Assembly (NCBI GenBank): GCA_011087645.1
Contig: JAALLF010000007.1
Span: 124,001-188,000 of the forward strand
DNA: 64,000 nt
Source: Alphaproteobacteria bacterium
Lineage (GTDB): Bacteria > Pseudomonadota > Alphaproteobacteria > UBA6615
Direction of reading: 5' to 3'
Below, piece by piece: positions 10,226 through 19,091 of the stretch (its first letter is position 1; every line of letters starts with the position of its first letter). Position numbers and translations under genes: made by a program. The notes under the pieces are model-generated. The model had not been told where the DNA came from. It worked only from the letters and a program-made list of their open reading frames with translations, and did not search any database.

Positions 10226-10672
10226 CTACCCCGCGCTCACCAGCGGCGCCCAGTTGCGCTGCCGGCGGGCCAGCCGGTCATCGGTGGTCTCGCCGTCGAA
10301 GTCGGTCGCCGATTCGACCAGCTCGCTGGGGTCGACATCGTCGAAACAATGCACGTTGACCACCGCGTAGCGCGCGCCATCGATCTCGCTGGTGACGATC
10401 GGCGACACCCCGCAGGTCGCGCAAATGTAAAAGTCGGCGGTTTCGGTGCCGAACCGGTAGCGTTGGACCTGGGATGGATCCTCCTGGGAGAGCTCGATCC
10501 GTCCTTCCGGATGCGACGTCCAGACCCCATGATGCTTGACGCAGAACGTGCAGCCGCAGGCCCGCACCGGAATCTCATCGTCGATGCCGGGCCGGTGAAA
10601 GACGAAACGAATATTGCCGCAATGACACGAGCCGTTAATGCGGCGGATCGGTTCGGTGTTTTTCTCAGGCAT
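10226..10672 (-). CDS. GFA family zinc protein (glutathione-dependent formaldehyde-activating enzyme-like)
   Basis: This 148-residue protein carries the GFA zinc-cysteine pattern: GSCHCGN, then ACGCTFCVKHHG, then CATCGVSP. The ATG at 10672 (MPEKNTEP) is preferred over a start 17 codons upstream because the family similarity begins close after it. GFA proteins bind zinc and sometimes glutathione; the formaldehyde role was shown for few members, and many act as unknown S-type lyases. It is co-transcribed with the YciI protein. Confidence 0.85.
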   Translation of the reverse strand: MPEKNTEPIRRINGSCHCGNIRFVFHRPGIDDEIPVRACGCTFCVKHHGVWTSHPEGRIELSQEDPSQVQRYRFGTETADFYICATCGVSPIVTSEIDGARYAVVNVHCFDDVDPSELVESATDFDGETTDDRLARRQRNWAPLVSAG

Positions 10673-10794
10673 TATTTTCCCGCTATCTCGCCGGCGGATT
10701 TGACTCAAACAAAACCGCCCCATACCGTTATCCTACAACGAAATGAAGTTCGAGTGATTCGAGTCTCAGGAGTGGTATCACAGGGGGAATGTCT

Positions 10795-11844
10795 ATGAGC
10801 GCCGAAACCGCCTTTGTCGAAGATCATGACGGTGTAACCAGCCATTACATCGACGTGTTGGAAGAGATTCCGGTTCTCGATTTAGCGCCATATCTTGCCG
10901 GTGAGCCCGGCGCGGCCGAGAAACTCGCGCTTGAACTGCGCCACGCGCAGGAAAATATCGGCTTCTACTACGTCATCAACCACGGCGTGCCGCAGTCGCT
11001 GTTCGACCGCGGCTTCACCGAGCTCAAGCGGTTTTTCGCGCTGCCCTTCGAAGAGAAGATCAAACTTAAGTTCGATAAGAGCATGGTCGGCTATGTGCCC
11101 TCGAAGTCGACGGTCTACGAAACCTCAACCTTCAACAAGAACACCAAGAAAGATCTCAATGAGACCATCCTGCTCGGCGTCGAGCGCGACCCCGACGACC
11201 CCAAGCTGCAAGAAGGCCATCGCTTTTCGGTGCCGAATAAGTGGCCGGCCGATTTACCGGGATTCCGCGAAACTATGGTCGAGTATCAGCGGACCATGAT
11301 GGGGCTCGGTTGGCAGCTGCTGCCCTTGTATGCGCTGGCGCTGGACAAACCGGCGGATTATTTCAACGCCTTCTTCGCGAACGACCCGTGCTGCATCGGC
11401 CGCAATTCCTATTATCCCGTCGTCGATTTGGAGGAAAACGAGTTTGGTATCGCGCCCCATAGCGACGCCGGGTTCCTGACCCTGCTGCCCCTGTCCGACG
11501 TGCCCGGGCTTGAGGTTATGACCCCATCGGGCGAGTGGCTGCCGGCGGCCCATATTCCCGGCGCGGTCTTGGTGAATACCGGCGAATTTCTCAACCGCTG
11601 GACCAATGGGCGCTTCATCGCAACGCCGCACCGCGTGGTATCACCGGCGGCGGATCGTTACTCGATGGCGGTTTTCTATAATCCGGACGACCAGACCGTC
11701 GCCGAGCCCCTCGACACCTGCGTCAGCGCCGACAATCCGGCCCGTTACGAGCCGGTGGGCTTCGTCGACTACCTTGCCTATTTCTGCGATCGGAATTTTT
11801 TCGAGCCTAAAGGCGAACAAGGCCCCTACCTCACTCGCCAATAA
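10795..11844 (+). CDS. 2-oxoglutarate/Fe(II) oxygenase, isopenicillin N synthase-like
   Basis: The 349-residue protein has an N-terminal DIOX_N domain (IPVLDLAPYL, then YYVINHGVP) and a C-terminal double-stranded beta helix. The iron triad is His222, Asp224 (APHSDAG) and His279 (ATPHRVV), and the 2-oxoglutarate-binding pair is Arg288 and Ser290 (RYS). A GGGGG stretch 7 bases before the ATG at 10795 favours this start over the ATG two codons upstream. It may hydroxylate or oxidatively demethylate a small molecule. A second member of the family lies at 38020, with the same triad spacing. Confidence 0.9.
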   Translation: MSAETAFVEDHDGVTSHYIDVLEEIPVLDLAPYLAGEPGAAEKLALELRHAQENIGFYYVINHGVPQSLFDRGFTELKRFFALPFEEKIKLKFDKSMVGYVPSKSTVYETSTFNKNTKKDLNETILLGVERDPDDPKLQEGHRFSVPNKWPADLPGFRETMVEYQRTMMGLGWQLLPLYALALDKPADYFNAFFANDPCCIGRNSYYPVVDLEENEFGIAPHSDAGFLTLLPLSDVPGLEVMTPSGEWLPAAHIPGAVLVNTGEFLNRWTNGRFIATPHRVVSPAADRYSMAVFYNPDDQTVAEPLDTCVSADNPARYEPVGFVDYLAYFCDRNFFEPKGEQGPYLTRQ

Positions 11845-12619
11845 ATTCCGGTTTCTTCTTGTTGTAGAAGGCGTCGATGCCGTGGCGGCCGTCGCGGCTG
11901 CCCATGGTGAGCGCGATGCCCCGGCTCTCGGCGTCGAGCTGCGCTTCCAGGCTTTCCGAATAGGCCGTGGTCAGAAGATTTTTCGCCACACCGAAGGCCT
12001 TGGTCGGTCCGGCGGCGAATTTAGCCGCCAGCCCCATCGCCTCGTCCATCAACTGGTCGGACGGCACCACCTTGCTGACAATGCCCCAGGCGCAGGCTTC
12101 TTCGGCGCTGAGCAGGCGGTTGGTCAGGATTAACTCTTTAGCGCGCAACAGGCCGACATGCTTGGCCAGATGATAGGTCGAGCTGCCATCGGGGGTGAGG
12201 CCCGAGGCGGTGTAGGCGGAGATGAACTTGGCGCCCTCGGCGGCGATCACATAATCACCGGCCAGCGCCAGGCTGAACCCGCCGCCCGCCGCGGTGCCGT
12301 TGACCGCCATCACCAGGGGCGCGTTCATGCGGCTGAAGCGTGATATGGCGAGGTGCAGAACCGTCGCCGTCTGATCCACATAATCGGCCACGTCATCGCC
12401 CAGATCGTTGAAGGCTTTCAGATCGCCGCCGCCGCAGAACATCGCGCCCGACCCGGTCAGCACCGCCGCGCGAACCTCGCTGTCGCGATAACAGCGCATG
12501 GCGATATCGGCCAATTCCTCAACCATCGGCTTGTGGATCGCGTTGGCGTCGTCGGGCCGGTTCAAGGTGATGACGCCGATATTATCGGCGATGTCGAAGT
12601 TGATATGTTGGTAGCTCAT
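11831..12619 (-). CDS. Enoyl-CoA hydratase/isomerase (crotonase) family protein
   Basis: This 262-residue crotonase has both oxyanion-hole segments (GAMFCGGGDLKAF and NGTAAGGGFSLAL). At the second acid position it has TPDGSS, that is Asp rather than the Glu of hydratases, with Thr at the first Glu position. That pattern is typical of PaaG-like and delta3,delta2-enoyl-CoA isomerase enzymes, so isomerase activity is more likely than hydration. It overlaps the 3' end of the convergent 2OG oxygenase by 14 bases, and follows the ThDP enzyme gene by 21 bases on the same strand, suggesting one operon. Confidence 0.88.
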   Translation of the reverse strand: MSYQHINFDIADNIGVITLNRPDDANAIHKPMVEELADIAMRCYRDSEVRAAVLTGSGAMFCGGGDLKAFNDLGDDVADYVDQTATVLHLAISRFSRMNAPLVMAVNGTAAGGGFSLALAGDYVIAAEGAKFISAYTASGLTPDGSSTYHLAKHVGLLRAKELILTNRLLSAEEACAWGIVSKVVPSDQLMDEAMGLAAKFAAGPTKAFGVAKNLLTTAYSESLEAQLDAESRGIALTMGSRDGRHGIDAFYNKKKPEFIGE

Positions 12620-12640
12620 CCCATTCTCCTTTATTCTTAA

Positions 12641-14299
12641 CTAGACGGTCCGCTCGACCACAATATCGAGCAGCGTCGGTCCGCCGCTGGCCATCGCTGC
12701 CTCGAGCGCCGGCCGCACGGCGCCGGGCTCGGTAATCCGCTCAGCCGTCATCCCCAGCGAACCGGCCAGACCGACAAAATCGATCGGCGGGTCGGTGAAA
12801 TCCATACCGATATAGGTCTCGTTGCCGTGGAAGGCCTTCAGCCGCTGCTTGATGATGCGATAGCCCTGGTTATCGGCGATGATGAAAGTGATCGGCAGTT
12901 TCAGATGGGCGGCGGTCCATAGCGCCTGGATCGAATACATCGCGCTACCGTCGCCAATGATCGCCACCACCGGCCGATCGGGCTGCGCCAGTTGCACGCC
13001 AACGGCCCCCGGCAAGCCCCAGCCGATGCCGCCGCTGGCGTAGGAGTGAAAATTGTAACGGTCGTGGAACGGCAGAAAATTAAGCAGATTCCACCCTGTG
13101 GTCAGCCCCTCGTTGACGACGATGGCGTCCTTCGGCAGGGCGTTACAGATATCCATCATCAGCCAGTCGCTGGCGATGGGAACGGCGTCTTGGTCGGCCA
13201 AGGCGACTTCGCTGCGCTTTTTTCGAAGCGCGCTCCAATTGCGGTCGCTCACCGCGTCGAGGCGCGCGCTGGCCGCGGCTTCGTGCGCCGCGCCGCCCTT
13301 ATCCGCGATCACCGGGTTAAGCGCCGCCAGGGTTTCGCGCACATCGCCGCGCAGGGCGATCTCGGAAGCATAGTTTTTCCCCATCTCCCAGTCTTCCAGG
13401 CCGATCTGCACGATGGCCATGCCGTCGGGCAAGGGATCGATTTCGCTGAACACCGACATGCGCAAAATGTCCGCGCCGATCACCACCAGCAAATCATAGT
13501 CTTGCAGAATAGCCCGCACGTCTTTCTGGATGCGCGACAGCGCGCCCATGAAGGCCGGGTGTTCGGAAGGGAAGTGAGAACCATAGGCCGTGGTCTGCTG
13601 ATAGACCGGCGCGCCCAGGGTCTCGGCGAATTGCGCGACTTCGGCGAACGCGTCCGACGTCACCACCTCATTGCCGACCAGGATCGTCGGCGCCTTTGCC
13701 GTCAGCAACCGCGCCGCGAGCGCGTCGAGGCTATCGTCGGCCGGCCGAACCCTTGTATCGACGCGCGTAGAGTGGCCCAGATCGATGCCTTTCTCATCGT
13801 TCAAGATATCGCCGGGCAGCGAGATGAACACCGGGCCGGTCGGCGGCGTCATGGCGATTTTGGCGGCGCGCCGCACGATGCGCGGCATATCCTCCAGACG
13901 GTTGATCTCCACCGCCCATTTGACTAGCGGCGTGGCAATCGGCACCAGCGGATCGTAGAGCAAGGGCTCGGTCAGCCCGTGCCCCTGTTCCTGCTGGCCG
14001 GCGGTGACGATCAACGGCGTGCCGGTGAACTTGGCATTATAGATCGCGCCCATGGCGTTACCCAGTCCGGGCGCCACATGCACGTTGCACGCCCCCAGCT
14101 TGCCCGAGGCCCGCGCATAACCGTCGGCCATGGCGACCACCAGCGCTTCCTGCAGCCCCAGCACATAGGTCAGATCGGGATGGTCGGGCATCGCGTTCAT
14201 GATCGGCAATTCGGTGGTGCCCGGATTGCCAAACATATGCGTAACGCCCTCGTCCTGCAGCAGGCCGAGGAAGGCGGTGCTTCCGTTTATGAGATTCAT
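12641..14299 (-). CDS. ThDP-dependent decarboxylase, benzoylformate decarboxylase-like
   Basis: The 552-residue protein has the three-domain layout of ThDP enzymes. Glu51 in LGLQEALV is the activating glutamate, and His74 in NVHVAPGLGN aligns with the catalytic His70 of benzoylformate decarboxylase. The ThDP/metal motif begins GDGSAMYSIQ and ends DNQGYRI. The wording PGTTELP, PLIVTAGQQ and PLVKWA matches the MdlC group better than acetolactate synthases, and no FAD-binding signature stands out. It would turn an aromatic 2-oxo acid into an aldehyde. It lies between a MetE-like gene and the crotonase, all leftward with gaps of about 20-30 bases, so likely an operon. Confidence 0.85.
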   Translation of the reverse strand: MNLINGSTAFLGLLQDEGVTHMFGNPGTTELPIMNAMPDHPDLTYVLGLQEALVVAMADGYARASGKLGACNVHVAPGLGNAMGAIYNAKFTGTPLIVTAGQQEQGHGLTEPLLYDPLVPIATPLVKWAVEINRLEDMPRIVRRAAKIAMTPPTGPVFISLPGDILNDEKGIDLGHSTRVDTRVRPADDSLDALAARLLTAKAPTILVGNEVVTSDAFAEVAQFAETLGAPVYQQTTAYGSHFPSEHPAFMGALSRIQKDVRAILQDYDLLVVIGADILRMSVFSEIDPLPDGMAIVQIGLEDWEMGKNYASEIALRGDVRETLAALNPVIADKGGAAHEAAASARLDAVSDRNWSALRKKRSEVALADQDAVPIASDWLMMDICNALPKDAIVVNEGLTTGWNLLNFLPFHDRYNFHSYASGGIGWGLPGAVGVQLAQPDRPVVAIIGDGSAMYSIQALWTAAHLKLPITFIIADNQGYRIIKQRLKAFHGNETYIGMDFTDPPIDFVGLAGSLGMTAERITEPGAVRPALEAAMASGGPTLLDIVVERTV

Positions 14300-14329
14300 T
14301 TCTTCCCCCTGGCGGGGTTAGGAACGAAC

Positions 14330-15436
14330 CTATGATCCCCACACGTCTTCGGCGACTTCCACGATGAGCCGCAGTTTCGCGATTTCGTCGTCTTCGCTGA
14401 TCTTATTGCCGTGATGGGTCGATGAGAAGCCGCACTGGGGGCTCAGGCACAATCTTTCCAGATCGACATATTTAGAGGCTTCGTCGATGCGCCGCTTTAA
14501 TTCGTCCTTGGCTTCCAGGCCGGGAGTCTTGGTGGTCACCAGCCCAAGCACCACGAATTTGTCGTCGGGCATGAAGCGCAAGGGCTCGAAGCCGCCGGCC
14601 CGTTCGCTGTCATACTCCATGAACAGCGCGTCGACAGCGACGGTGTTGAACACCCGCTCGGCGACCGGCTCATAACCGCCGCTGGCCGCCCAGGTGCTTT
14701 GGAAATTGCCGCGGCAAATGTGCATGCCGGTGACCACATTGTCGGGCAGATCGCGGATCGAATTGTTGAGCGCGTGGGCGTAGGTGAGCGCCAGCTCGTC
14801 GGGGCTCTCGCCTTTGCTCTCCAGATTGGCGCGAATGTCGGTATCGCACAGATAGGCGTAGCTGATATCGTCGAGCTGGATATAGCTCGCGCCGTGGGCC
14901 GCCATGTCGCCCAATTCGGCGCGATAGGCCGCCGTCAAATCCGCCCAGAACGGTTCCAGATCGGGATAGACCGCTTCGCTGATACCGGCGCGGCCGGCGC
15001 GGAAATGCACCATGCTGGGCCCCGGCACGGAGATCTTCGCCGTGCGGTCGGTCAGCCCCGCCACGTAGGTGAAATGGTCGACCATGATCGGCTTGGTGCG
15101 CCGCAGCTTGCCGGATATCTGCGCCGACGGTATCGGCTCCGACGCGCCCTTGAAGGTTCCCATGTCGAGCGGTTTGCCCAACTCGAAACCGTCGAACCCG
15201 CTCAAAAAGTCGAAATGCCAATAGGTGCGGCGGAACTCGCCGTCGGTGACCACCTGCAAACCGACATCTTCCTGCAACTTCACCACGTCGCGGATGCACT
15301 CATCCTCGACCGCGCGCAAATCGTCTGGCGATATCTCGCCGGCCGCAGCCTTGGCGCGGGCTTCGTGCAGGCGCGCTGGCCGGAGCAGGCTCCCCACATG
15401 GTCGGCATGGAATGGCGGTGTCGCGCGTACGGTCAT
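14330..15436 (-). CDS. Core MetE-like cobalamin-independent methyltransferase
   Basis: This 368-residue protein corresponds to the catalytic half of MetE (YxjG/YxjH type). The N-terminal HADHVGSLLRP segment is followed by a barrel with the full zinc set His239-Ile-Cys241, Glu274 and Cys335. The start at 15436 is supported by a GGGAG stretch about 9 bases upstream; the frame stays open further but the extra 42 residues show no family similarity. Core MetE proteins move a methyl group to or from thiols, and their methyl donors often differ from methyl-folate triglutamate. It heads the leftward run with the ThDP enzyme and the crotonase. An interrupted paralogue lies at 19092. Confidence 0.88.
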   Translation of the reverse strand: MTVRATPPFHADHVGSLLRPARLHEARAKAAAGEISPDDLRAVEDECIRDVVKLQEDVGLQVVTDGEFRRTYWHFDFLSGFDGFELGKPLDMGTFKGASEPIPSAQISGKLRRTKPIMVDHFTYVAGLTDRTAKISVPGPSMVHFRAGRAGISEAVYPDLEPFWADLTAAYRAELGDMAAHGASYIQLDDISYAYLCDTDIRANLESKGESPDELALTYAHALNNSIRDLPDNVVTGMHICRGNFQSTWAASGGYEPVAERVFNTVAVDALFMEYDSERAGGFEPLRFMPDDKFVVLGLVTTKTPGLEAKDELKRRIDEASKYVDLERLCLSPQCGFSSTHHGNKISEDDEIAKLRLIVEVAEDVWGS

Positions 15437-15550
15437 GTCTCGATCTCCCGGGATGCCCTGAGGCGACACTCGCCGCAGAGCTTTCGATTTTTTCATGTCT
15501 TGCCGAGCATAACGACGATAGCCCAAACGCAGAAGCGCGGCAGTTAAGTT

Positions 15551-15672
15551 TCCCTCTCCCATTGGGAGAGGGTGGCGAACGAAAGTGAGCCGGGTGAGGG
15601 GTTAGGGACAATGACGGGTATTCTCGATAGAATTTAACCCCTCACCCCGACCCTCTCCCTATGGGAGAGGGG
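15551..15672. repeat. Intergenic palindromic repeat (family B)
   Basis: CCCTCTCCC and GGGAGAGGG arms flank a CCCCTCACCC/GGGTGAGGGG core. About 40 bases of this element recur in opposite orientation at 22835-22958. It fills the gap between two leftward genes and may form a long imperfect hairpin. Confidence 0.8.
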
Positions 15673-15702
15673 GCTTAGGCTATTGCCCCGGCTTTGCGAC
15701 GA

Positions 15703-16686
15703 TTAGCGGTGGGCCGGGCCGGCCTGGGCGGCGGCTAAGATATCGGGGATCGCCTCGTCTTGGTTGATCGCCATGACATGCACCCCGGCGACGCCGTCGA
15801 TCTCGCGCACCTGTTCGATGAACTCGATACAGATTTTGTGGCCCTCGGCCTTTTCGTCGCGCGCGCCTTCGAGCCGCGCGATCATCGCGTCGGGGATGAT
15901 CACCCCCCAGAGATTTTTCACCATCCAGCGGGCCGAGCGGGCGGTCGCGATCGGCCCAGTGCCGAGCAGAATGAACAGCTTATCGGTCAGACCGGCCTCG
16001 CCCAGGCGCGCCATATAGCGGCGCACGATATCGACATCGTAGCAAAACTGGGTCTGCACGAACTGCGCCCCGGCCGCGGCCTTCGACGCCAGACGGTCCG
16101 GTGTCCAGTCGGCCGGCGGGTCGAACGGCGTATCGGCGGCGCCGATAAACAATTTCGGCGGCACCTCGATTTCGCGGCCCGACGGCAGCTTTCCGGAATC
16201 GCCCATTTCGCGCACCATGGCGATAAACTCACCAGTGTCCAAATCGAACACCGGCTTGGCGTCGGGCTGATCGCCGGCCTTGGGATCGTCGCCGCCGAGC
16301 ACCAGAATATTCTCGATACCCAGCGCGCCGGCGCCCAGGACATCGCTTTGCAGGGCGATGCGGTTGCGGTCGCGGGTGGTGAACTGCAACACCGGCTGGT
16401 GGCCCTCCCTGACCAACAGACCGGCGGCGACCAGGCTCGACAAGTGCGAGCGCGCGCCGGCGCCGTCGGTGACATTCAGTCCATCGACCAGGCCCAGTAG
16501 AGGTTTGGCTTTGGCCAGCAACGAGGCCGGATCGCTCGACAAGGGCGGCACGATCTCGGCGGTGACGGCGAATTCGCCGGCCAGTAATGTGCGCACCAGC
16601 GCGCTGCCGATGGGCGGCGAGACGGGCGGCGTGGCGGGTTCGGTCACCGGGCTAGTCCCGCTTGCGGGAGACGACAAAAGATTCAT
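15703..16686 (-). CDS. Methylenetetrahydrofolate reductase family protein
   Basis: This 327-residue flavoprotein-type barrel has the MetF landmarks: TAEIVPP with the catalytic Glu, LNVTDGAGA, LVLGGDDPKAGD in the place of the GDxP loop, and AGAQFVQTQFCYDVD. It would interconvert 5,10-methylene- and 5-methyl-tetrahydrofolate. A GGAGGG stretch upstream favours the ATG at 16686; an ATG seven codons earlier is possible. The start lies inside the 3' end of the upstream methyltransferase gene, so the two are translationally coupled. Together with two MetE-like genes nearby this suggests methyl-group oxidation or recycling rather than only methionine synthesis. Confidence 0.88.
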   Translation of the reverse strand: MNLLSSPASGTSPVTEPATPPVSPPIGSALVRTLLAGEFAVTAEIVPPLSSDPASLLAKAKPLLGLVDGLNVTDGAGARSHLSSLVAAGLLVREGHQPVLQFTTRDRNRIALQSDVLGAGALGIENILVLGGDDPKAGDQPDAKPVFDLDTGEFIAMVREMGDSGKLPSGREIEVPPKLFIGAADTPFDPPADWTPDRLASKAAAGAQFVQTQFCYDVDIVRRYMARLGEAGLTDKLFILLGTGPIATARSARWMVKNLWGVIIPDAMIARLEGARDEKAEGHKICIEFIEQVREIDGVAGVHVMAINQDEAIPDILAAAQAGPAHR

Positions 16687-18055
16687 CGACAAACCACAAC
16701 CCTCCATGTTCCTGAAGCACGGCCTGCGTGGCGTCCAGGTAACGGGAATCGGTCATGGCGTCGGACAGCAGGTCGTCTTCGATTTGATAAACGTAAATCG
16801 CCGCATTCCACGCCGCGAACAGGGTCGAGGTGCCGATGCTGGCGTTAATCTCGGTTGGCAAGGTGTGCATATCGTAACGAAACAACGAGCGCGCATCGGA
16901 ATAGGTGTTGTAGCGCAGGTCGCGCTCTGAATTGCCGAGCTCTGCCTTCAACGCCTTCATCAACACGTGCCGGCTGGCCTGCCCCAACTCGCGCTCGGGC
17001 CAGATTTTCTGGATGATTTCGCGGCCCGGATCCTCGCCATAGGAATGGATGCCCAGCATGCGCCCGCCCGGCGCCAAGGCCCGCGCCAGAGGCGCCAAGA
17101 CCTTCTGCGCCTTAAACTCGACGCTGGAGCTGGCGCGGTAGGGCTGCGAGGCGACGATCAAATCGTAGCGGCCTTCATTGTGGCCGGGCCGCGGCAGAAT
17201 CGGATCGACGATGAACCGGTGATCCTCGCGATAGAGCACCAGGACCGACGGGCGCTCGTACAGCGGATTACCGGTTTTCTCGGATGTTCGCACCCGCCAG
17301 CCGTCACTCAACACCGATTGCAGATCGCGGATCTGCTCGTCGAATTCATAGGCGGTGGAGCCGCGCAACGGCACTTCGTGCCAGTTGAGCGCGGCAGCCG
17401 CCGGCACGCTGCCCGGCATCAGCCAGGGCGCTTCTCTGTAATTGAGGTTGGTGATCACCAGCACGGTCGCCGGATGCTCGAACAACCGGTCGGACATTTT
17501 CTCTAAGCTGAGGCGGGCATCCTCGAGGCTGATTTCCTTACCGACCACGAAAAGCGGCACGGTGGGGTGTCGCCGGTGAATATCGCGCATCAGCCGCGAC
17601 AGCACCGTGCCGTCGCCCATGCCCGCGTCGAACACACGGATCGCCGGCGGGCGCGGATGGATCTGCGCCAACTCCATGCCGACCCGTTCGGCCACCACCC
17701 ACTTCTCGCTGCAGGTGTTGACGAAGGTCAGGTACTTCTGCCGGTTGTCGTAGAATCGGAACGCGCGCTTGCCGTTGCCGTTCTCCGCCGCCGGAGTGTC
17801 GGCCGGGTTGCCGTTAATGCTCGACGTCAGGGTCTCCACGACGGGGGGTGGATCGGCAACGCCGACAACCCCATCCTCGGCGGCCATGAACTCCTGCACG
17901 CGCTTTAGGGTGCGCGTGGTCACGCCCTTGCCGGACCGCAAGCGGCCGACAAACTTGCCGTCATTGACCGCCATGCGGCCAAAGGTCGACTCCGCAATCG
18001 TGCGCGTCCGGCAGAATTGCTCGATCTCTTCGATCAGGGTTTGATGATCATCCAT
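16652..18055 (-). CDS. HTH-like plus class I SAM methyltransferase protein
   Basis: The 467-residue protein begins with about 60 residues that read like a lambda-repressor-type helix-turn-helix (STFGRMAVNDGKFVGRLR, then a TRTLKRVQEFM helix). After a linker, residues about 105-460 form a methyltransferase-like Rossmann domain with the SAM loop VFDAGMGDGTVLSRL and an acidic VGKEIS at the beta2 end. The SVEFKAQKVLAPLARALAPGGRMLGI stretch resembles methyltransferase motif post-II. The target is unknown. A DNA-binding N-terminus could make it a regulator that senses SAM or a modifying enzyme that controls its own gene. Repeated TCCCAC boxes lie just upstream of its start. Confidence 0.7.
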   Translation of the reverse strand: MDDHQTLIEEIEQFCRTRTIAESTFGRMAVNDGKFVGRLRSGKGVTTRTLKRVQEFMAAEDGVVGVADPPPVVETLTSSINGNPADTPAAENGNGKRAFRFYDNRQKYLTFVNTCSEKWVVAERVGMELAQIHPRPPAIRVFDAGMGDGTVLSRLMRDIHRRHPTVPLFVVGKEISLEDARLSLEKMSDRLFEHPATVLVITNLNYREAPWLMPGSVPAAAALNWHEVPLRGSTAYEFDEQIRDLQSVLSDGWRVRTSEKTGNPLYERPSVLVLYREDHRFIVDPILPRPGHNEGRYDLIVASQPYRASSSVEFKAQKVLAPLARALAPGGRMLGIHSYGEDPGREIIQKIWPERELGQASRHVLMKALKAELGNSERDLRYNTYSDARSLFRYDMHTLPTEINASIGTSTLFAAWNAAIYVYQIEDDLLSDAMTDSRYLDATQAVLQEHGGLWFVDESFVVSRKRD

Positions 18056-18101
18056 TGCCCGCTAAGTAACGACGAATCAGCAGCGGTGGTCAATCAAATT
18101 A

Positions 18102-18226
18102 TCCCAACACCTTAAAAAGAACCTATTGTGGGATATTTCCCACTTTTCGGTGATTAATCGGCAGAAATCATGGGATTCTCCTTTGCCCCAAAGGTTGTCC
18201 CACGATCTCTTCGTGTTTCGTCCCAC
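18102..18226. promoter_or_regulatory. Repeated TCCCAC boxes, including palindrome GTGGGA-N4-TCCCAC
   Basis: Upstream of the HTH-methyltransferase gene a perfect 6-base inverted repeat sits at 18128-18143. Further TCCCA or TGGGA copies lie at 18102 (TCCCAA), 18171 (TGGGA), 18198 and 18221 (both TCCCAC). The density in an otherwise AT-richer stretch suggests an operator array. The adjacent protein with an HTH-like N-terminus is the natural candidate to bind it; this is inference. Confidence 0.5.
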
Positions 18227-18290
18227 TCTCTTAAGGCGCTGTTTTGGAACGAAATTCTACACCGCATCTGGGTCCAACGCCGATGGCAAC

Positions 18291-18403
18291 CTCGCCCTTC
18301 GAGACGCCGCCCTATGGGCGGCTCCTCAGGGTGAGGACCCTGTGAGGATTGGTGGAATTCCTCATCCTGAGGGCTCGCGCAGCGAGTGTCTCGAAGGGCG
18401 AGG
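18291..18403. repeat. REP-like palindromic repeat (family A)
   Basis: Two copies of the CCTTCGAGAC/CCTCAGGGTGAGG arm pair face each other, so the element forms a compound hairpin between the operator region and the end of the NIPSNAP gene. Confidence 0.8.
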
Positions 18404-18434
18404 AATTTCCCGCGCTATATTTGCGATAGCTCCG

Positions 18435-19058
18435 CTACTGAATCGGCGAGAACGGCGCGGCGAGGACGATCTTGTTTTCCTGCGCGGTGTAGGCGCCCTT
18501 CGGCGAGCCCGATGGCGGCCAGACGCCCGTGCTCATTGCCTCGTCGCGCACTTCTTGGCGATGCTTGAGGCTCTCATAGCCCCAGATGTGGACGAACTTG
18601 TTGAGCTCGCCGACTTCCGTGTGCATGGCCATAACCAGCGGCGACAGCTTGGTGCGCGCCTCGATCGCCGCTTCCCAACCTTCCATCACGCCGGGCATCA
18701 AACCCGGGGTGACCGTATAGGTGCGCCATTCGAAGATCGGTCCGACATTGCCGCTGGGGAAGGAATCGATAAACGGCAGCGGCGTGAAGATTTCCGATTC
18801 CATACGAACCGGCTTCTCCGGCGCCTTCGGCGGCCACTTGCCCGGGGCGGCGGCCTCGCCGCGAACCTGCGCGCGATGCGCGGCGTCTTCGTAGGGCCAG
18901 ATATGGATCACCTGATTGAGCGGGCCGATCTCGGTATAGAAAAACGCCGCGAGGGGCGAGAAATCCTTGCGGTAGCCCTCATAGGCCGCCCCGAAGGCTT
19001 CCATGAAACCCGGCGCCGCGCGCGGCAGCAGGCGGTAAGTTCTGACTTCGTAGATCAT
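18435..19058 (-). CDS. Double NIPSNAP-domain protein
   Basis: This 207-residue protein consists of two NIPSNAP (ferredoxin-like dimeric barrel) repeats. The first is residues 1-95, starting MIYEVRTYRL and containing the IHIWPYEDAAHRAQVR helix. The second is about 108-200, containing EWRTYTVTPGLMPGVMEGW and VHIWGYESLKHRQEVRDEA. Such proteins are frequent in catabolic clusters of alphaproteobacteria and have no firm function. It lies 33 bases downstream of the MetE-like gene on the same strand and is probably co-transcribed. Confidence 0.88.
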   Translation of the reverse strand: MIYEVRTYRLLPRAAPGFMEAFGAAYEGYRKDFSPLAAFFYTEIGPLNQVIHIWPYEDAAHRAQVRGEAAAPGKWPPKAPEKPVRMESEIFTPLPFIDSFPSGNVGPIFEWRTYTVTPGLMPGVMEGWEAAIEARTKLSPLVMAMHTEVGELNKFVHIWGYESLKHRQEVRDEAMSTGVWPPSGSPKGAYTAQENKIVLAAPFSPIQ

Positions 19059-19091
19059 GATTTTCTCCCCTATGTTTAAATTATGTTTGGT

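Noticed and set aside
12992..13927. 311-codon frame opposite the ThDP enzyme
   Set aside because: Antisense shadow of a gene with a complete ThDP motif; no start signal or similarity.
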